The notes beneath the pieces are model-generated. The model ran no database searches. It was not told the DNA's origin and saw only the letters and a program-made list of their open reading frames with translations. 64,000 bases of DNA from JAJCYX01 sp965243825 (GTDB lineage: Bacteria; Chloroflexota; Dehalococcoidia; Lucifugimonadales; Lucifugimonadaceae), in the NCBI GenBank assembly GCA_965243825.1, contig CBDEVT010000001.1:1116001-1180000 (forward strand), given 5' to 3'. Shown in pieces: positions 1-8,617 of the stretch (its first letter is position 1; each line of letters begins with the position of its first letter). Position numbers and translations under genes: made by a program.

Positions 1-1124
1 TCCGGGACTTCGATGGTTCCGTCCGGCGACAGTTCAAGGCGCGGTGTCAGCAGATCGGTGATCGCATCTGAGTGTGGGAACGCCATCGGAAACTCTATGA
101 ACGGTGTCACGGGGCTTATGGCGGCCACCTGAATCTCGGCAGCTACACCTACAACATGGCACCAGGCATGGGGGATGCAGAGCGCGCCGAATCCGTAAGC
201 ATCTTCAGCGATATTCAGAATCTCGTGGATTCCTCCACCCCTAACCGAACTTGGCTGAACCACGTCCAGCCGACCTCGCCGAAGCAATTCTGCAAACTCG
301 TGTCTACCGGCAAAACCCCAGTCACCGACCGCAATTCGGACGTCGGTAGAGTCGGCCAGGCGCGCATAACCTTCGATGTTGTCAGCGGGCAGGGGGGCCT
401 CAACAAAATACGGTCGGTACTGCTCAATGGCCTTGATCGTCTGTAATGCCTGTCCCACATCGCGCCATCTGTTCTGCACATCGATCATCAGCTCTCGTTC
501 CGACCCAATCACATCGCGAGCCGCCTCGATAACCTGGATGTCAGTGTTCAGATCGACATTTCCGAACTGCCCGGGCCATTCTTCAATCTTTACTGCCCTT
601 GCTCCAGCATCCACAGCCATCTGGACGCGATCTCGAAGCTGAGCAATATCGTCTCCAGGCGGATAGACGGTCACATATGGCGTGACGGCCTTCGGGGGTT
701 CAACGGGTGTCGCTGTCGTGGTGAAAGATCTCCAGGCAAGCCTGTGAACTGGAACACCAGCGGCCTTCCCCGCGATGTCCCAAAGAGCAGTTTCGACCGC
801 ACCGATCGCTCCGATAACAACTCCACGCCGACCGTACAGTCCGGTGGCGTTGTACATCTTCTGCCAGAGCCGCTGGACCTCACGCGGGTCTTCACCGACA
901 ACCAGCGGTTTCAAACCCATTGAGTTCTCGACGATCGCCTGAATCACCAGGGAAGGAGCCTCGCACTGCCCTATGCCTGAGATTCCTTCATCTGTGTGGA
1001 CTCGTACCAGTGTGAAGTCGTAGCCACCGGCAACGCCCGCGTCCGCAGCTCCGATATTCCACGAAGCCACCGAACCATCACCGGTATCACGCAGGGCTAT
1101 GACTTCGATGTCCGTGATCTTCAT
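1..1124 (-). CDS. Mandelate racemase/muconate lactonizing enzyme family protein (3' end beyond window)
   Basis: Enolase-superfamily enzyme, expected to abstract the alpha-proton of a carboxylate substrate using Mg2+; the substrate cannot be told. About 374 residues are visible and the frame is open to the window edge, so only a short C-terminus is missing. Seen: an N-terminal capping domain (about 1-125), then the barrel with K179-x-E181, metal ligands D215 (D-x-x-N), E242 (V-E-A-P) and D268 (G-D-W), and a candidate catalytic His319 in I-P-H-A. The MR subgroup normally has K-x-K, and Glu as third metal ligand, so the site is atypical. ATG at 1124 follows a good GGAGAG ribosome site. It is transcribed away from the DUF488 gene by a 41-base gap. 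Family call firm, reaction unknown. Confidence 0.9.
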   Translation of the reverse strand, partial: MKITDIEVIALRDTGDGSVASWNIGAADAGVAGGYDFTLVRVHTDEGISGIGQCEAPSLVIQAIVENSMGLKPLVVGEDPREVQRLWQKMYNATGLYGRRGVVIGAIGAVETALWDIAGKAAGVPVHRLAWRSFTTTATPVEPPKAVTPYVTVYPPGDDIAQLRDRVQMAVDAGARAVKIEEWPGQFGNVDLNTDIQVIEAARDVIGSERELMIDVQNRWRDVGQALQTIKAIEQYRPYFVEAPLPADNIEGYARLADSTDVRIAVGDWGFAGRHEFAELLRRGRLDVVQPSSVRGGGIHEILNIAEDAYGFGALCIPHAWCHVVGVAAEIQVAAISPVTPFIEFPMAFPHSDAITDLLTPRLELSPDGTIEVP

Positions 1125-1165
1125 GCAGTGCTCTCCATCAACTGCCCGTGCAGGCGGATCTCGAT

Positions 1166-1624
1166 CTAAAGGTGAACAGGTTCCAAATTCATCCTCGCCG
1201 CTGCCCACTCTGAGAGCGGCTTTCGGTGGCAGTGATCGAGATCACTCTCAAGGCACATGATTGCTGTCACGGCCTCAAGACAGCTTTCAGCCAGAGTTTT
1301 CGCGTATTCACCGCGTTCATCGATGCGATCGAGGCTGGCTGCATACTCATCCAGCAAACTCTGCCAACCTGACGCTCCGCCACTGGCAGATCTCCGGTCT
1401 GAGGTGGGTATGCCGAGTTCGCGAATCGATCGATACTCGATTCCGGCATCGGTCAACACTGCGTCGAGTTGACGCTTTGAGAAGCCTTTCTTGCGAGACA
1501 CGGGATTCGCACGAACGTCTGCAACCGCTTCAACGCCAGCCTCTTTAAGGGCTGAAATCAAGGAGTCGGGCGTGTGTTCCGCGTAACCGATGCTGTAAAG
1601 ACGGCTCATTCGATGACCGCTCAC
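1166..1624 (-). CDS. DUF488 family protein
   Basis: Small cytosolic protein of the DUF488 family, whose biochemical role is not established. Seen: the family's N-terminal Y-S-I-G-Y-A-E-H strand, the A-D-V-R-A-N-P-V-S segment near residue 38 and the C-terminal C-H-R-K motif near residue 132. At about 152 residues it fits the shorter family members. The GTG start at 1624 overlaps the TGA of the upstream dCMP deaminase gene (GTGA), which suggests translational coupling; an ATG at 1609 is the alternative start and would give 147 residues. The coupling to a nucleotide enzyme is the only context clue. Confidence 0.82.
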   Translation of the reverse strand: MSGHRMSRLYSIGYAEHTPDSLISALKEAGVEAVADVRANPVSRKKGFSKRQLDAVLTDAGIEYRSIRELGIPTSDRRSASGGASGWQSLLDEYAASLDRIDERGEYAKTLAESCLEAVTAIMCLESDLDHCHRKPLSEWAAARMNLEPVHL

Positions 1625-2154
1625 TTCGCTTTCTTACGAAGGTTCGAGATGGCCCACTCAGCGTCAGGGTCCTCGATGGCAACGCGCTTAACGCCGTCAG
1701 AGAAACGGGCCTGCAGGCGGTCGTACTGAGCCCGGGTCTCTGGATCCGGGTATACCCATTCATGCAGATACCGCACCCCTTTGATTTTTGCCTGCAGCAA
1801 CTCTTTGGTGCAGCCGAAGCAGGGGCGCATCGTCGTGTACATGATCCCGCCTTCACACGCGATGCCGAATCTAGCCGCAGCCAGGATGGCGTTCTGCTCT
1901 CCATGCACACAGATACACAGGTCGTAGGCGGTGCCGGACTCGTATCGGTCCTTGTTGGCACAGCGCTCGCAGCCGCCTTCATCACAGTTCGGCATGTCGT
2001 AGGGCGTTCCGTTGTAACCAGTTGAGACGATGCGCCCATCCTTGACGATCACCGCACCGATTCGATTGCCGGTGCAGTTTGCGCGGGCACGCACGGCAAT
2101 CGCGATGCCCATCATGTACTCGTCGACATCTGGTCTTGGGTGAGTTTCGGGCAT
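1621..2154 (-). CDS. Deoxycytidylate (dCMP) deaminase family protein
   Basis: Zinc-dependent deaminase of the CDA fold; the family converts dCMP to dUMP to feed thymidylate synthesis. Seen in 177 residues: G-N-R-I-G-A-V-I-V-K-D-G-R-I strand pair, the zinc motif H-G-E (V-H-G-E-Q-N-A-I) and P-C-F-G-C with its two Cys ligands. There is an extra Cys cluster (C-D-E-G-G-C-E-R-C) before the H-x-E, as in ComEB/dCMP-deaminase relatives that bind a second zinc. The start is placed at the ATG at 2154, where homology begins; the frame stays open further upstream but that sequence does not look coding. It lies divergent from trpB and overlaps the DUF488 gene by four bases. Confidence 0.9.
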   Translation of the reverse strand: MPETHPRPDVDEYMMGIAIAVRARANCTGNRIGAVIVKDGRIVSTGYNGTPYDMPNCDEGGCERCANKDRYESGTAYDLCICVHGEQNAILAAARFGIACEGGIMYTTMRPCFGCTKELLQAKIKGVRYLHEWVYPDPETRAQYDRLQARFSDGVKRVAIEDPDAEWAISNLRKKAK

Positions 2155-2350
2155 ATGAGCCGCCCCGTTCACTTGCTGAGTCAATTCACACCACAATATC
2201 GCTTGTTTGTCGCCCTCTGCTGATATCCTAGCCTGAGTTGAAACAAAGTAGAAATTTTTCAGTCCCCGACGGCATACGATCTTCGATTCCAGCCTTCGAT
2301 GGGCTCTGAGTTGAAGCTCAACTGCACTGCGAAATCCTGATACCTCAAAA

Positions 2351-3562
2351 ATGACTTCAACCGCACCACGAAGAACATCACAGCCTGACGCGACCGGACG
2401 TTTCGGGAAGTTCGGTGGCAAGTTCGTGCCTGAAACGCTGATGGCGGCGCTTGATGAGCTGGAATCAGCGTACGAGGCCGCACGCGAAGACGAGTCATTC
2501 TGGGAAGAACTGGACGGCCTGCTGAATGACTACGTTGGCAGGCCGACACCTATCTACTTCGCACGCAACCTGACCGAGAAGCTCGGTGGGCCGCAGATTT
2601 ACATCAAGCGTGAAGACCTGGCACACACCGGTGCCCACAAGATCAACAATGCGTTAGGACAGATACTGCTCTCTAAGAGACTCGGTAAGAAGCGGATCGT
2701 CGCAGAGACCGGTGCGGGTCAACACGGCGTCGCAACGGCGACTGTCTGTGCTCAGATGGATCTTGAGTGCATCGTTTACATGGGCGAGGAAGATGTGAAG
2801 CGGCAGGCCCCGAACGTGTATCGCATGAACGAGCTTGGCGCCGAGGTTGTACCTGTCACTTCAGGAAGCAGAACACTTAAAGACGCAATCAACGAGGCAA
2901 TTCGCGATTGGGTGGCCAATGTCGAAACGACCCACTACCTGATCGGGAGCGCGGTCGGCCCTCATCCATACCCGATGCTGGTTCGTGACTTCCAATCGGT
3001 TATCGGCAATGAGTCTCGGCAGCAGTTCACCGAAAAGACCGGCAAGCTGCCTAACTACGTGGTGGCCTGCGTCGGTGGCGGCAGCAACGCGATAGGTATG
3101 TTCTCCGGATTCCTTGAGGACCCCTCGGTGATTCTTATCGGCGTCGAAGCTGCAGGTGAGGGCCTCGATGGGCATCACGCGGCGACTATGAGCCGAGGTG
3201 GCCCGGGAGTCTTGCACGGAGCGATGAGCTACGTCTTGCAGGATAAATGGGGCCAGATCATGGAGGCTCATAGCATCTCGGCAGGACTGGACTATCCAGG
3301 TGTTGGCCCAGAACACTCCTACCTGAAGGATGCAGAGCGGGCGCAATACGTTGCGGTGACTGACGATGAAGCCCTCGAAGGGTTCAGGTTGCTGACCCGC
3401 ACTGAAGGCATCATTCCGGCACTCGAACCTTCTCACGCAATTGCGCATATTCAGAAAATGGCCCCTGGCATGTCATCAGACCAGACAGTGCTACTTCTCC
3501 TCAGCGGCCGAGGCGACAAGGACATGGATACCGTCGCCAGGGCCCGCGGAGTGAAGATATAG
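2351..3562 (+). CDS. trpB: Tryptophan synthase beta subunit
   Basis: PLP enzyme that condenses indole with L-serine to make tryptophan, normally in an alpha2-beta2 complex with TrpA. 403 residues, usual TrpB1 length. Seen: N-terminal G-R-F-G-K-F-G-G-K-F-V-P-E, the PLP lysine in A-H-T-G-A-H-K-I-N-N near residue 99, G-A-G-Q-H-G-V-A, the phosphate loop G-G-G-S-N-A-I-G, and the E-G-I-I-P-A-L-E-P-S-H-A segment. No trpA or other trp gene lies nearby, so the pathway is dispersed here. The 196-base divergent region with the dCMP deaminase gene must hold its promoter; I see no clear Shine-Dalgarno site before the ATG. Confidence 0.97.
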   Translation: MTSTAPRRTSQPDATGRFGKFGGKFVPETLMAALDELESAYEAAREDESFWEELDGLLNDYVGRPTPIYFARNLTEKLGGPQIYIKREDLAHTGAHKINNALGQILLSKRLGKKRIVAETGAGQHGVATATVCAQMDLECIVYMGEEDVKRQAPNVYRMNELGAEVVPVTSGSRTLKDAINEAIRDWVANVETTHYLIGSAVGPHPYPMLVRDFQSVIGNESRQQFTEKTGKLPNYVVACVGGGSNAIGMFSGFLEDPSVILIGVEAAGEGLDGHHAATMSRGGPGVLHGAMSYVLQDKWGQIMEAHSISAGLDYPGVGPEHSYLKDAERAQYVAVTDDEALEGFRLLTRTEGIIPALEPSHAIAHIQKMAPGMSSDQTVLLLLSGRGDKDMDTVARARGVKI

Positions 3563-3589
3563 ACCCGGCTTACCAGGATTCGCAGGAAC

Positions 3590-3901
3590 ATGGTTAAGAA
3601 GATTGCAGGCCGAGACAGACAACATGGCCGAGACTCGTCAAAGAAGTCACTTCACGCCAGGCGACTGAAACTGAAGAAGCTGCACAGGGAAGTCGCAGCA
3701 GATCGCTCAGAACTTGAAGGTCTTTCACCCGAGAAGCTGCCACCGGCTTCCTCAAGCAACGCCGCTCGCCAGGCCCGTTCCAGGCTAAACATCACCTTCC
3801 CGGTTGACTGGCAGGAGTTGCACACACAAAAATCATCCACAGATGACGCCGACGCCGCTGCAGACGTAGACAATGACACGAGCGGCAACCAGCAGGATTG
3901 A
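3590..3901 (+). CDS. Hypothetical protein, small basic-to-acidic
   Basis: 103 residues, not recognised. The first half is strongly basic (many K and R, including an R-L-K-L-K-K-L-H-R-E-V helix around residues 25-37), the tail is acidic and low in complexity (D-D-A-D-A-A-A-D-V-D-N-D). No Cys, no signal peptide, no membrane segment. It starts 27 bases after trpB and ends 21 bases before a universal stress protein gene, all on the plus strand, so the three may be co-transcribed. The TGA is in frame with the downstream ATG seven codons later; I take that as chance. Possibly a nucleic-acid-binding protein, on composition only. Confidence 0.55.
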   Translation: MVKKIAGRDRQHGRDSSKKSLHARRLKLKKLHREVAADRSELEGLSPEKLPPASSSNAARQARSRLNITFPVDWQELHTQKSSTDDADAAADVDNDTSGNQQD

Positions 3902-3922
3902 CTAAAACGATCTGGAGCACCG

Positions 3923-4792
3923 ATGGCTTATAAGAAGATACTCGTACCGCTGGATGGCTCTGTCACGTCTGAACAGGTTTTGAACGCGGTGGCAGAGATA
4001 GCTCGAAACTTTGGTGCGGAGCTGGTTCTCATGGCCGCCACTCTGGACGGCACGTCGGATGACAGGGCAGGCAGTGAAGCCGCCAAATACCTGGAGTCCC
4101 AGGCTGAAAAGCTTGCCGAAACCGGGCTTTCGGTGGAGTGGGTTACCGCGATTGGCCTTCCAGCAGACGCGATTCTGGAGACCGCGCAGAATGAAGATGT
4201 TGATCTCATCGCGATGGCAACTCATCGTGAAAGCGCCATTGCGCGTGGAATTCTCGGAAGCGTCGCAGATAACGTTCTACGCAACGCCACTCTGCCGGTA
4301 CTGGTGATCAACCCTGACTCGAAGGGACAGGCTGAGTCACCTGCCGGAGAAGTCAATTGCATTGTGGTTCCGCTGGATGGATCTGACCTGGCGGAAGAAT
4401 CGGTACCGATTGCGATCGAGATGGCAAAGGCTTGCGATGCTGAGATCATCTTCGTCCAGGCGGTCCATATGCCTTCCTACGCCGTTTCGGGCCCCGGTGG
4501 TGAGTTCTACGGATCCAGCTACGGGGTCTCAGATACGCGTGAGCAGGCCCACACTTACCTTTCGCAGTTTGCCGAAAGGGCTAAGTCGTTTGGGGTTGAG
4601 GCTAGAGCCCACGCAGCTGCTGGAAATGCAGCGGCCCGGATAGTCGAAGACAGCAATGAGATACCCGGATCGCTGATCGTGATCAACTCGCATGGCCGCG
4701 GCGGATTCCGGCGAATGGTACTTGGCAGCGTGGCGGACAAGGTTATTCGCGGCTCGCACCGCCCGGTGCTGGTGCTCAAACAACAGAAATAG
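3923..4792 (+). CDS. Universal stress protein, two tandem UspA domains
   Basis: Cytosolic UspA-type protein of 289 residues with two Usp domains, about 1-138 and 150-288. Each opens with the family's I-L-V-P-L-D-G-S or I-V-V-P-L-D-G-S strand. The second domain has the full ATP-binding pattern G-x2-G-x9-G-S (H-G-R-G-G-F-R-R-M-V-L-G-S-V-A-D); the first has a degenerate version, H-R-E-S-A-I-A-R-G-I-L-G-S-V-A-D. Tandem proteins like this bind ATP and take part in stress survival; the exact role is unknown. It is one of three tandem Usp proteins in the window (also 32749-33570 and 57967-58935). Confidence 0.93.
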   Translation: MAYKKILVPLDGSVTSEQVLNAVAEIARNFGAELVLMAATLDGTSDDRAGSEAAKYLESQAEKLAETGLSVEWVTAIGLPADAILETAQNEDVDLIAMATHRESAIARGILGSVADNVLRNATLPVLVINPDSKGQAESPAGEVNCIVVPLDGSDLAEESVPIAIEMAKACDAEIIFVQAVHMPSYAVSGPGGEFYGSSYGVSDTREQAHTYLSQFAERAKSFGVEARAHAAAGNAAARIVEDSNEIPGSLIVINSHGRGGFRRMVLGSVADKVIRGSHRPVLVLKQQK

Positions 4793-4996
4793 ACCTCGCC
4801 ACAGTCATCTGTAACCTGGCGTGATATCGCAAGTATGACCGGGCTCTTGCAACCTTCCTGGACGGTCGATCGCGTCACATGTTGCTTGAAGCGCTCTCAG
4901 CATGACCGCGACTAATTGCGTCAGTGCGACCCTCGTGCTACTTTCCGGCATCAACATCCGGTCAGGGCGAAGCATCTTTTTGGGAACGCCGATCAC

Positions 4997-6244
4997 ATGA
5001 GCAGCAAGGGCCCACTTGAAGGAATCCGAGTAGTGACATTCGGAAGCTTCATCGCGGGACCATTCGCCGGACAGCTTCTCGCAGACATGGGGGCTGATGT
5101 GATCAAAGTGGAGCCGCCAACTGGTGATCCCTGGCGTCACCAGAACCCTATTGCAGAGAACGAGAGTCGCGTGTTTTTGCCGCTGAATAGAGGCGTGCGA
5201 AGCATCTGTTTGAACCTGAAATCGGAGTCGCATCGCCATGCACTGCGAAAGATAATCGCCACCACAGATGCGGTGATCTCCAACACGCGAACTGACACTG
5301 CCGCCAAGCTCGGCATTGACTACGAGACACTAAGCGAATCGAACCCGGGCCTCGTTTATGTCGAGATAACGGCCTATGGCCCCAGAGGGCCGCGAGCGAG
5401 CATGCCGGGGTTTGACCTGATCGTGCAAGGCTACGCAGGCGCAATGGCCAATGAAGGCAAACTGACCAACGGCCATCCGGATCCAGTCTGGTCGTCTTCA
5501 TATATCGATTTTTCGACCGCCTACAGTGCCGCTGGTGCGGTTATGGCAGGATTACTCGAGCGTTCCAGAACAGGAAAGGGCCAAAAAGCCACGACCAGTC
5601 TGCTTGCCAACGCTCTGGCGATGCAGTGCATGCGACTGGCACGCGTGAACGAGATCCCATCTCCAAGCCAGAAATGGTTCGATGAGGAACTTCCCGGTCT
5701 CAAGGAAAGCGGTGCCACCTATCCGGAGTTACAGAAGGAGTACCAGGAGCGAGTTCGACCGCTGGAGTACTACTGCTACTACCGGGCATACCGGACCAAA
5801 GACGGAGGTCTGGCTCTGGGCACACTGGCCGTCCACGCCCGACTACGACTGCTGGATTGCCTTGGGCTCGAAGACCCTCGTTTCCAGGACCCATCGTTTG
5901 ACCCGGCTTCGCCAGAGGCGGAGACGGTTGGTCGAGAGCTGATTTCACGCATGGAGAAGAAATTCTCAGAGCGAACAACCGACGAATGGTTCAAGTATTT
6001 GCGTGATCACGATGTTCCATGTGAACCGGTCAGGTTCATCGAAGAGTTGATCGATGACGAGCAGGCGCTGGCCAACAGCTATGTCATTGAATTGACCCAC
6101 GCTAAAGGCTTCACCTACCGCTCATCAGGACCGGTCGTACAGTTCGAGAACGGGATGCCTGACATACGACCAGCCCCGGCTCTGGGCGAGCACACCGCAG
6201 AGGTGCTGCGCGACGTAGGACTTACAGAGTCTGACCTGCGCTAG
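4997..6244 (+). CDS. CaiB/BaiF family (class III) CoA transferase
   Basis: Class III CoA transferase, which moves CoA between carboxylic acids through a mixed anhydride on an aspartate. About 415 residues, normal for the family. Seen: G-P-L-E-G-I-R-V-V at the N-terminus, G-A-D-V-I-K-V-E-P-P, the L-N-L-K-S strand, and M-P-G-F-D-L-I-V-Q-G-Y-A-G-A-M, which carries the probable catalytic Asp. C-terminal R-x-F-x-E-E-L-I-D-D-E-Q and P-A-P-x-L-G-E-H-T segments are typical. Start taken as ATG 4997, where homology begins. CoA donor and acceptor cannot be told: no acyl-CoA dehydrogenase or hydratase is beside it. Confidence 0.93.
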   Translation: MSSKGPLEGIRVVTFGSFIAGPFAGQLLADMGADVIKVEPPTGDPWRHQNPIAENESRVFLPLNRGVRSICLNLKSESHRHALRKIIATTDAVISNTRTDTAAKLGIDYETLSESNPGLVYVEITAYGPRGPRASMPGFDLIVQGYAGAMANEGKLTNGHPDPVWSSSYIDFSTAYSAAGAVMAGLLERSRTGKGQKATTSLLANALAMQCMRLARVNEIPSPSQKWFDEELPGLKESGATYPELQKEYQERVRPLEYYCYYRAYRTKDGGLALGTLAVHARLRLLDCLGLEDPRFQDPSFDPASPEAETVGRELISRMEKKFSERTTDEWFKYLRDHDVPCEPVRFIEELIDDEQALANSYVIELTHAKGFTYRSSGPVVQFENGMPDIRPAPALGEHTAEVLRDVGLTESDLR

Positions 6245-6297
6245 ACTCCCAAATCACGAGCTTTTGTACTTGATGCAACCCATTAGTGGTGTGGTTG

Positions 6298-7056
6298 ATG
6301 ACGGTATCTGAAACACAGAACGGTCCAGTGGCGGAAAGCCGTACGGAGCCTCGCGTGCGTCTGGAAACCTGGCTGTTGTTAGGTCCAGCTGCAGCCATTC
6401 TCGTGTTCGGTGGCTGGTTAACCGTTCAGGTTCGTGGCAAGACTCTTCTGCCCGGAGAGCTTGTTAGTACTGAGTACCTGAGTACGATCGAGAATCCAGT
6501 AATCCTGGCCGTTTCCGAGTTCCTCGATGTGATCTCAAATTTCGAGACCGCTCCAGTGTTGTTTGCGCTGCTATTACCAATCGTCTGGTATCTGTGGGGC
6601 AAACGAGCGCTGATCTTCTTTTTCGTTGGTGGAGCACTCACCGGTCTCACTCGGGTCACCAATCTTGCGGACCGCGCCAGGCCGACCGAAGATCTGCGAT
6701 TCGAAGAGATAGTCACCGAAGCAGGCATCTACCCAAGCGGTCACGTCTTTTATGGCGTCCTCGTTTTCGGGATGATCGCGTACCTGGCGTACAAGCACAT
6801 GCCATCCGGTATCTCTCGCACTTTGCTGATCACGTTGATGGTCGCACTGGCCGTACTTATGGGTCCGTCGCGCGTGATAGAGCTTGATCATTGGCCCGCG
6901 GACACGGTCGGTTCTTACCTGCTCTCAATCCCTTTCCTGCTGCTCCTGATCTGGATAGACAGGCATCCGAAAACCCAGCCTGGAAGCCGGATCTACGGGC
7001 TGGCACAGAGTGCCGAGCAGGCAGTGAAGCGGCGTGTGTTTTCGGGTGGACACTGA
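6298..7056 (+). CDS. PAP2 superfamily membrane phosphatase
   Basis: Integral membrane phosphatase of the type-2 phosphatidic acid phosphatase superfamily, acting on lipid phosphates such as undecaprenyl pyrophosphate or phosphatidate. Seen: about six hydrophobic segments and the three catalytic motifs, D-R-A-R-P-T-E-D (near residue 125), P-S-G-H (near 145) and S-R-V-I-E-L-D-H-W-P-A-D (near 187-198). The ATG at 6298 is chosen; an in-frame GTG at 6286 would add four residues. It is 33 bases before the hydrolase gene at 7090 and probably in the same transcript. Confidence 0.9.
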   Translation: MTVSETQNGPVAESRTEPRVRLETWLLLGPAAAILVFGGWLTVQVRGKTLLPGELVSTEYLSTIENPVILAVSEFLDVISNFETAPVLFALLLPIVWYLWGKRALIFFFVGGALTGLTRVTNLADRARPTEDLRFEEIVTEAGIYPSGHVFYGVLVFGMIAYLAYKHMPSGISRTLLITLMVALAVLMGPSRVIELDHWPADTVGSYLLSIPFLLLLIWIDRHPKTQPGSRIYGLAQSAEQAVKRRVFSGGH

Positions 7057-7089
7057 GACAGATTCCTGAGCCTGAGTTAATCTTGCGAA

Positions 7090-7932
7090 ATGATCAGGCG
7101 AGCCCTCATGCGACTTGAGCGTTCGCTGGCGTACTTTCCAGAGCGCACTCTAAAAGGGACTCCGGAACACGTCGGCCTCTGCTACGAAGACCTCTGGCTG
7201 GAAACCGCAGACAGCCATAAGGTTCACGCGTGGTGGATCCCGGGCCCGGAGCCGTTCAGTTCACCCCGACCAACGTGGGTTTACCTTCATGGAAACGGCG
7301 GCAACATCAGCGCACGCCTCGATGGCTACCGCGATGTACACCTGCGAACTGGAGCCAACATTCTCGCAGTCGACTATCGCGGTTTTGGCTTGAGCGCTGG
7401 AGCACCGTCCGAACTCGGTACTTACTCCGACGCGCTTGCAGCAGCATCAGAAGCTTTGCGCCGGCACAGGCTGCAGCCGGGCACTCCAGGGCCGTTTGTG
7501 CTGTTTGGCGTCTCAATGGGTGCAGCGGTTGCAACTCGAATTGCAGCGGAGACGAAACCTGACGCACTATTGCTTGAGTCACCACCGTCGTCATTCCCGG
7601 ACCTCGCACCCGTTCACTACCGGTGGACCAGGTTGCTGCCAATTTCGACGATCATGCAGTTCCGCTACGAGACTCGGACCCATGTGACCCGGCTGGACGC
7701 GCCGGTGCTTGTTATTCATGGTGATCGGGATGACATCGTCCCGATGTATTCGGCCCAACAGGTGTTCGACTCCGCCAACGACCCGAAAAGAATGCACATC
7801 GTACCTGGCGGCACGCACGACCGGCCGGATCTTGTCGATCCCGATCTTTACTACAGGGTTGTCACCGATTTCATCGATGAGTTCACGAACTCTCGGATAG
7901 ATTCCCGCTCCAACATCCTTGCGGCAGACTGA
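7090..7932 (+). CDS. Alpha/beta hydrolase (BEM46/ABHD13-like)
   Basis: Serine hydrolase of the alpha/beta fold, 280 residues. Seen: Y-L-H-G-N-G-G-N-I (oxyanion region, near residue 65), D-Y-R-G-F-G-L-S, nucleophile elbow G-V-S-M-G-A near residue 140, the acid in I-H-G-D-R-D-D-I-V-P and the His in G-G-T-H-D-R-P. The H-G-N-G-G-N and D-Y-R-G-F-G pattern is that of the BEM46/YfhR group of putative acylhydrolases. No signal peptide. Substrate unknown. It ends eight bases before the end of the convergent hypothetical gene at 7940. Confidence 0.9.
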   Translation: MIRRALMRLERSLAYFPERTLKGTPEHVGLCYEDLWLETADSHKVHAWWIPGPEPFSSPRPTWVYLHGNGGNISARLDGYRDVHLRTGANILAVDYRGFGLSAGAPSELGTYSDALAAASEALRRHRLQPGTPGPFVLFGVSMGAAVATRIAAETKPDALLLESPPSSFPDLAPVHYRWTRLLPISTIMQFRYETRTHVTRLDAPVLVIHGDRDDIVPMYSAQQVFDSANDPKRMHIVPGGTHDRPDLVDPDLYYRVVTDFIDEFTNSRIDSRSNILAAD

Positions 7933-7939
7933 ATCGGGC

Positions 7940-8473
7940 TCAGGCTGAGTCGGCTACTGGCACGTGGACCCTGGGCATTCGGAACCTGAAGCGAGACGGC
8001 GGTAGCTTTCTGCCGGTTGGTGCAGGCCTGTTGCTTACAGCACCGCTCTCGGGCAGTGAATGGGTTGGCTGTGACTCGTTATAGACAGGTCGGGTTGGGC
8101 GCTTGAGCTTAAAGCTTGGTGAAGGGCCTTCCGGCCTGAACTGATCCAGCATCGCCAGCGTAACCGGCTCCAGCTTTCTACCCGCTTTACGCTGGTTCGC
8201 AAGGGTGTCCATCGCGTGTTCACTCAATCCGGACTTCGGTCGCATCTCGTTCGGATACAGCCTGAAGCATTCACGCTGACTCACCAACGCTGGCCGAAAC
8301 GAGGCGCTCGGGCACGTGTGGGCATAAGGGCACATGTACGCGATGCAGAGTGAGGTCTCGCCAGCAACAGGCGAACCGGCTGTCGCCAGGCCAATCTTTT
8401 GAAGCGCGCTGTACCTGGCACGACGCAGCTTTCTTGAGCGTCGCTGTTTCCAACTTTCAGGAATTTTGGGCAT
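7940..8473 (-). CDS. Hypothetical protein with Cys cluster
   Basis: 177 residues, no family recognised. A basic N-terminus (R-S-R-K-L-R-R-A-R) is followed by four Cys within about 30 residues: C-I-A-Y-M-C-P-Y-A-H-T-C-P, then E-C-F-R-L-Y-P. This C-x4-C-x5-C...C spacing could bind a metal. The C-terminal half is rich in Pro, Ser, Arg and Lys and looks disordered. It lies 144 bases downstream of the SDR gene on the same strand, so they may share a transcript. ATG at 8473; ribosome site weak. It may be a lineage-specific protein. Confidence 0.5.
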   Translation of the reverse strand: MPKIPESWKQRRSRKLRRARYSALQKIGLATAGSPVAGETSLCIAYMCPYAHTCPSASFRPALVSQRECFRLYPNEMRPKSGLSEHAMDTLANQRKAGRKLEPVTLAMLDQFRPEGPSPSFKLKRPTRPVYNESQPTHSLPESGAVSNRPAPTGRKLPPSRFRFRMPRVHVPVADSA

Positions 8474-8617
8474 TGCGATCCGGGGGGAAGATCAGATCAT
8501 TAAGCGATCAATGGCATGGTTATCGCCAGGTGCTGGATTCTCAACACTTGGTGACGTAAACAATGTCTCACAATCCCGAAAGAACTTCCCGAACATGTGG
8601 CAGCAAATTGGCCAGTA

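Noticed and set aside
72..481. Plus- and minus-strand frames of 88-124 codons at the window start
   Set aside because: They lie in other frames of the enolase-superfamily gene, which runs open to the window edge with all its motifs.
3899..3922. TGA between the small gene and the Usp gene as a further selenocysteine
   Set aside because: The two frames do line up, but no Cys motif, no redox family and no hairpin; the Usp gene has its own start at a normal position.
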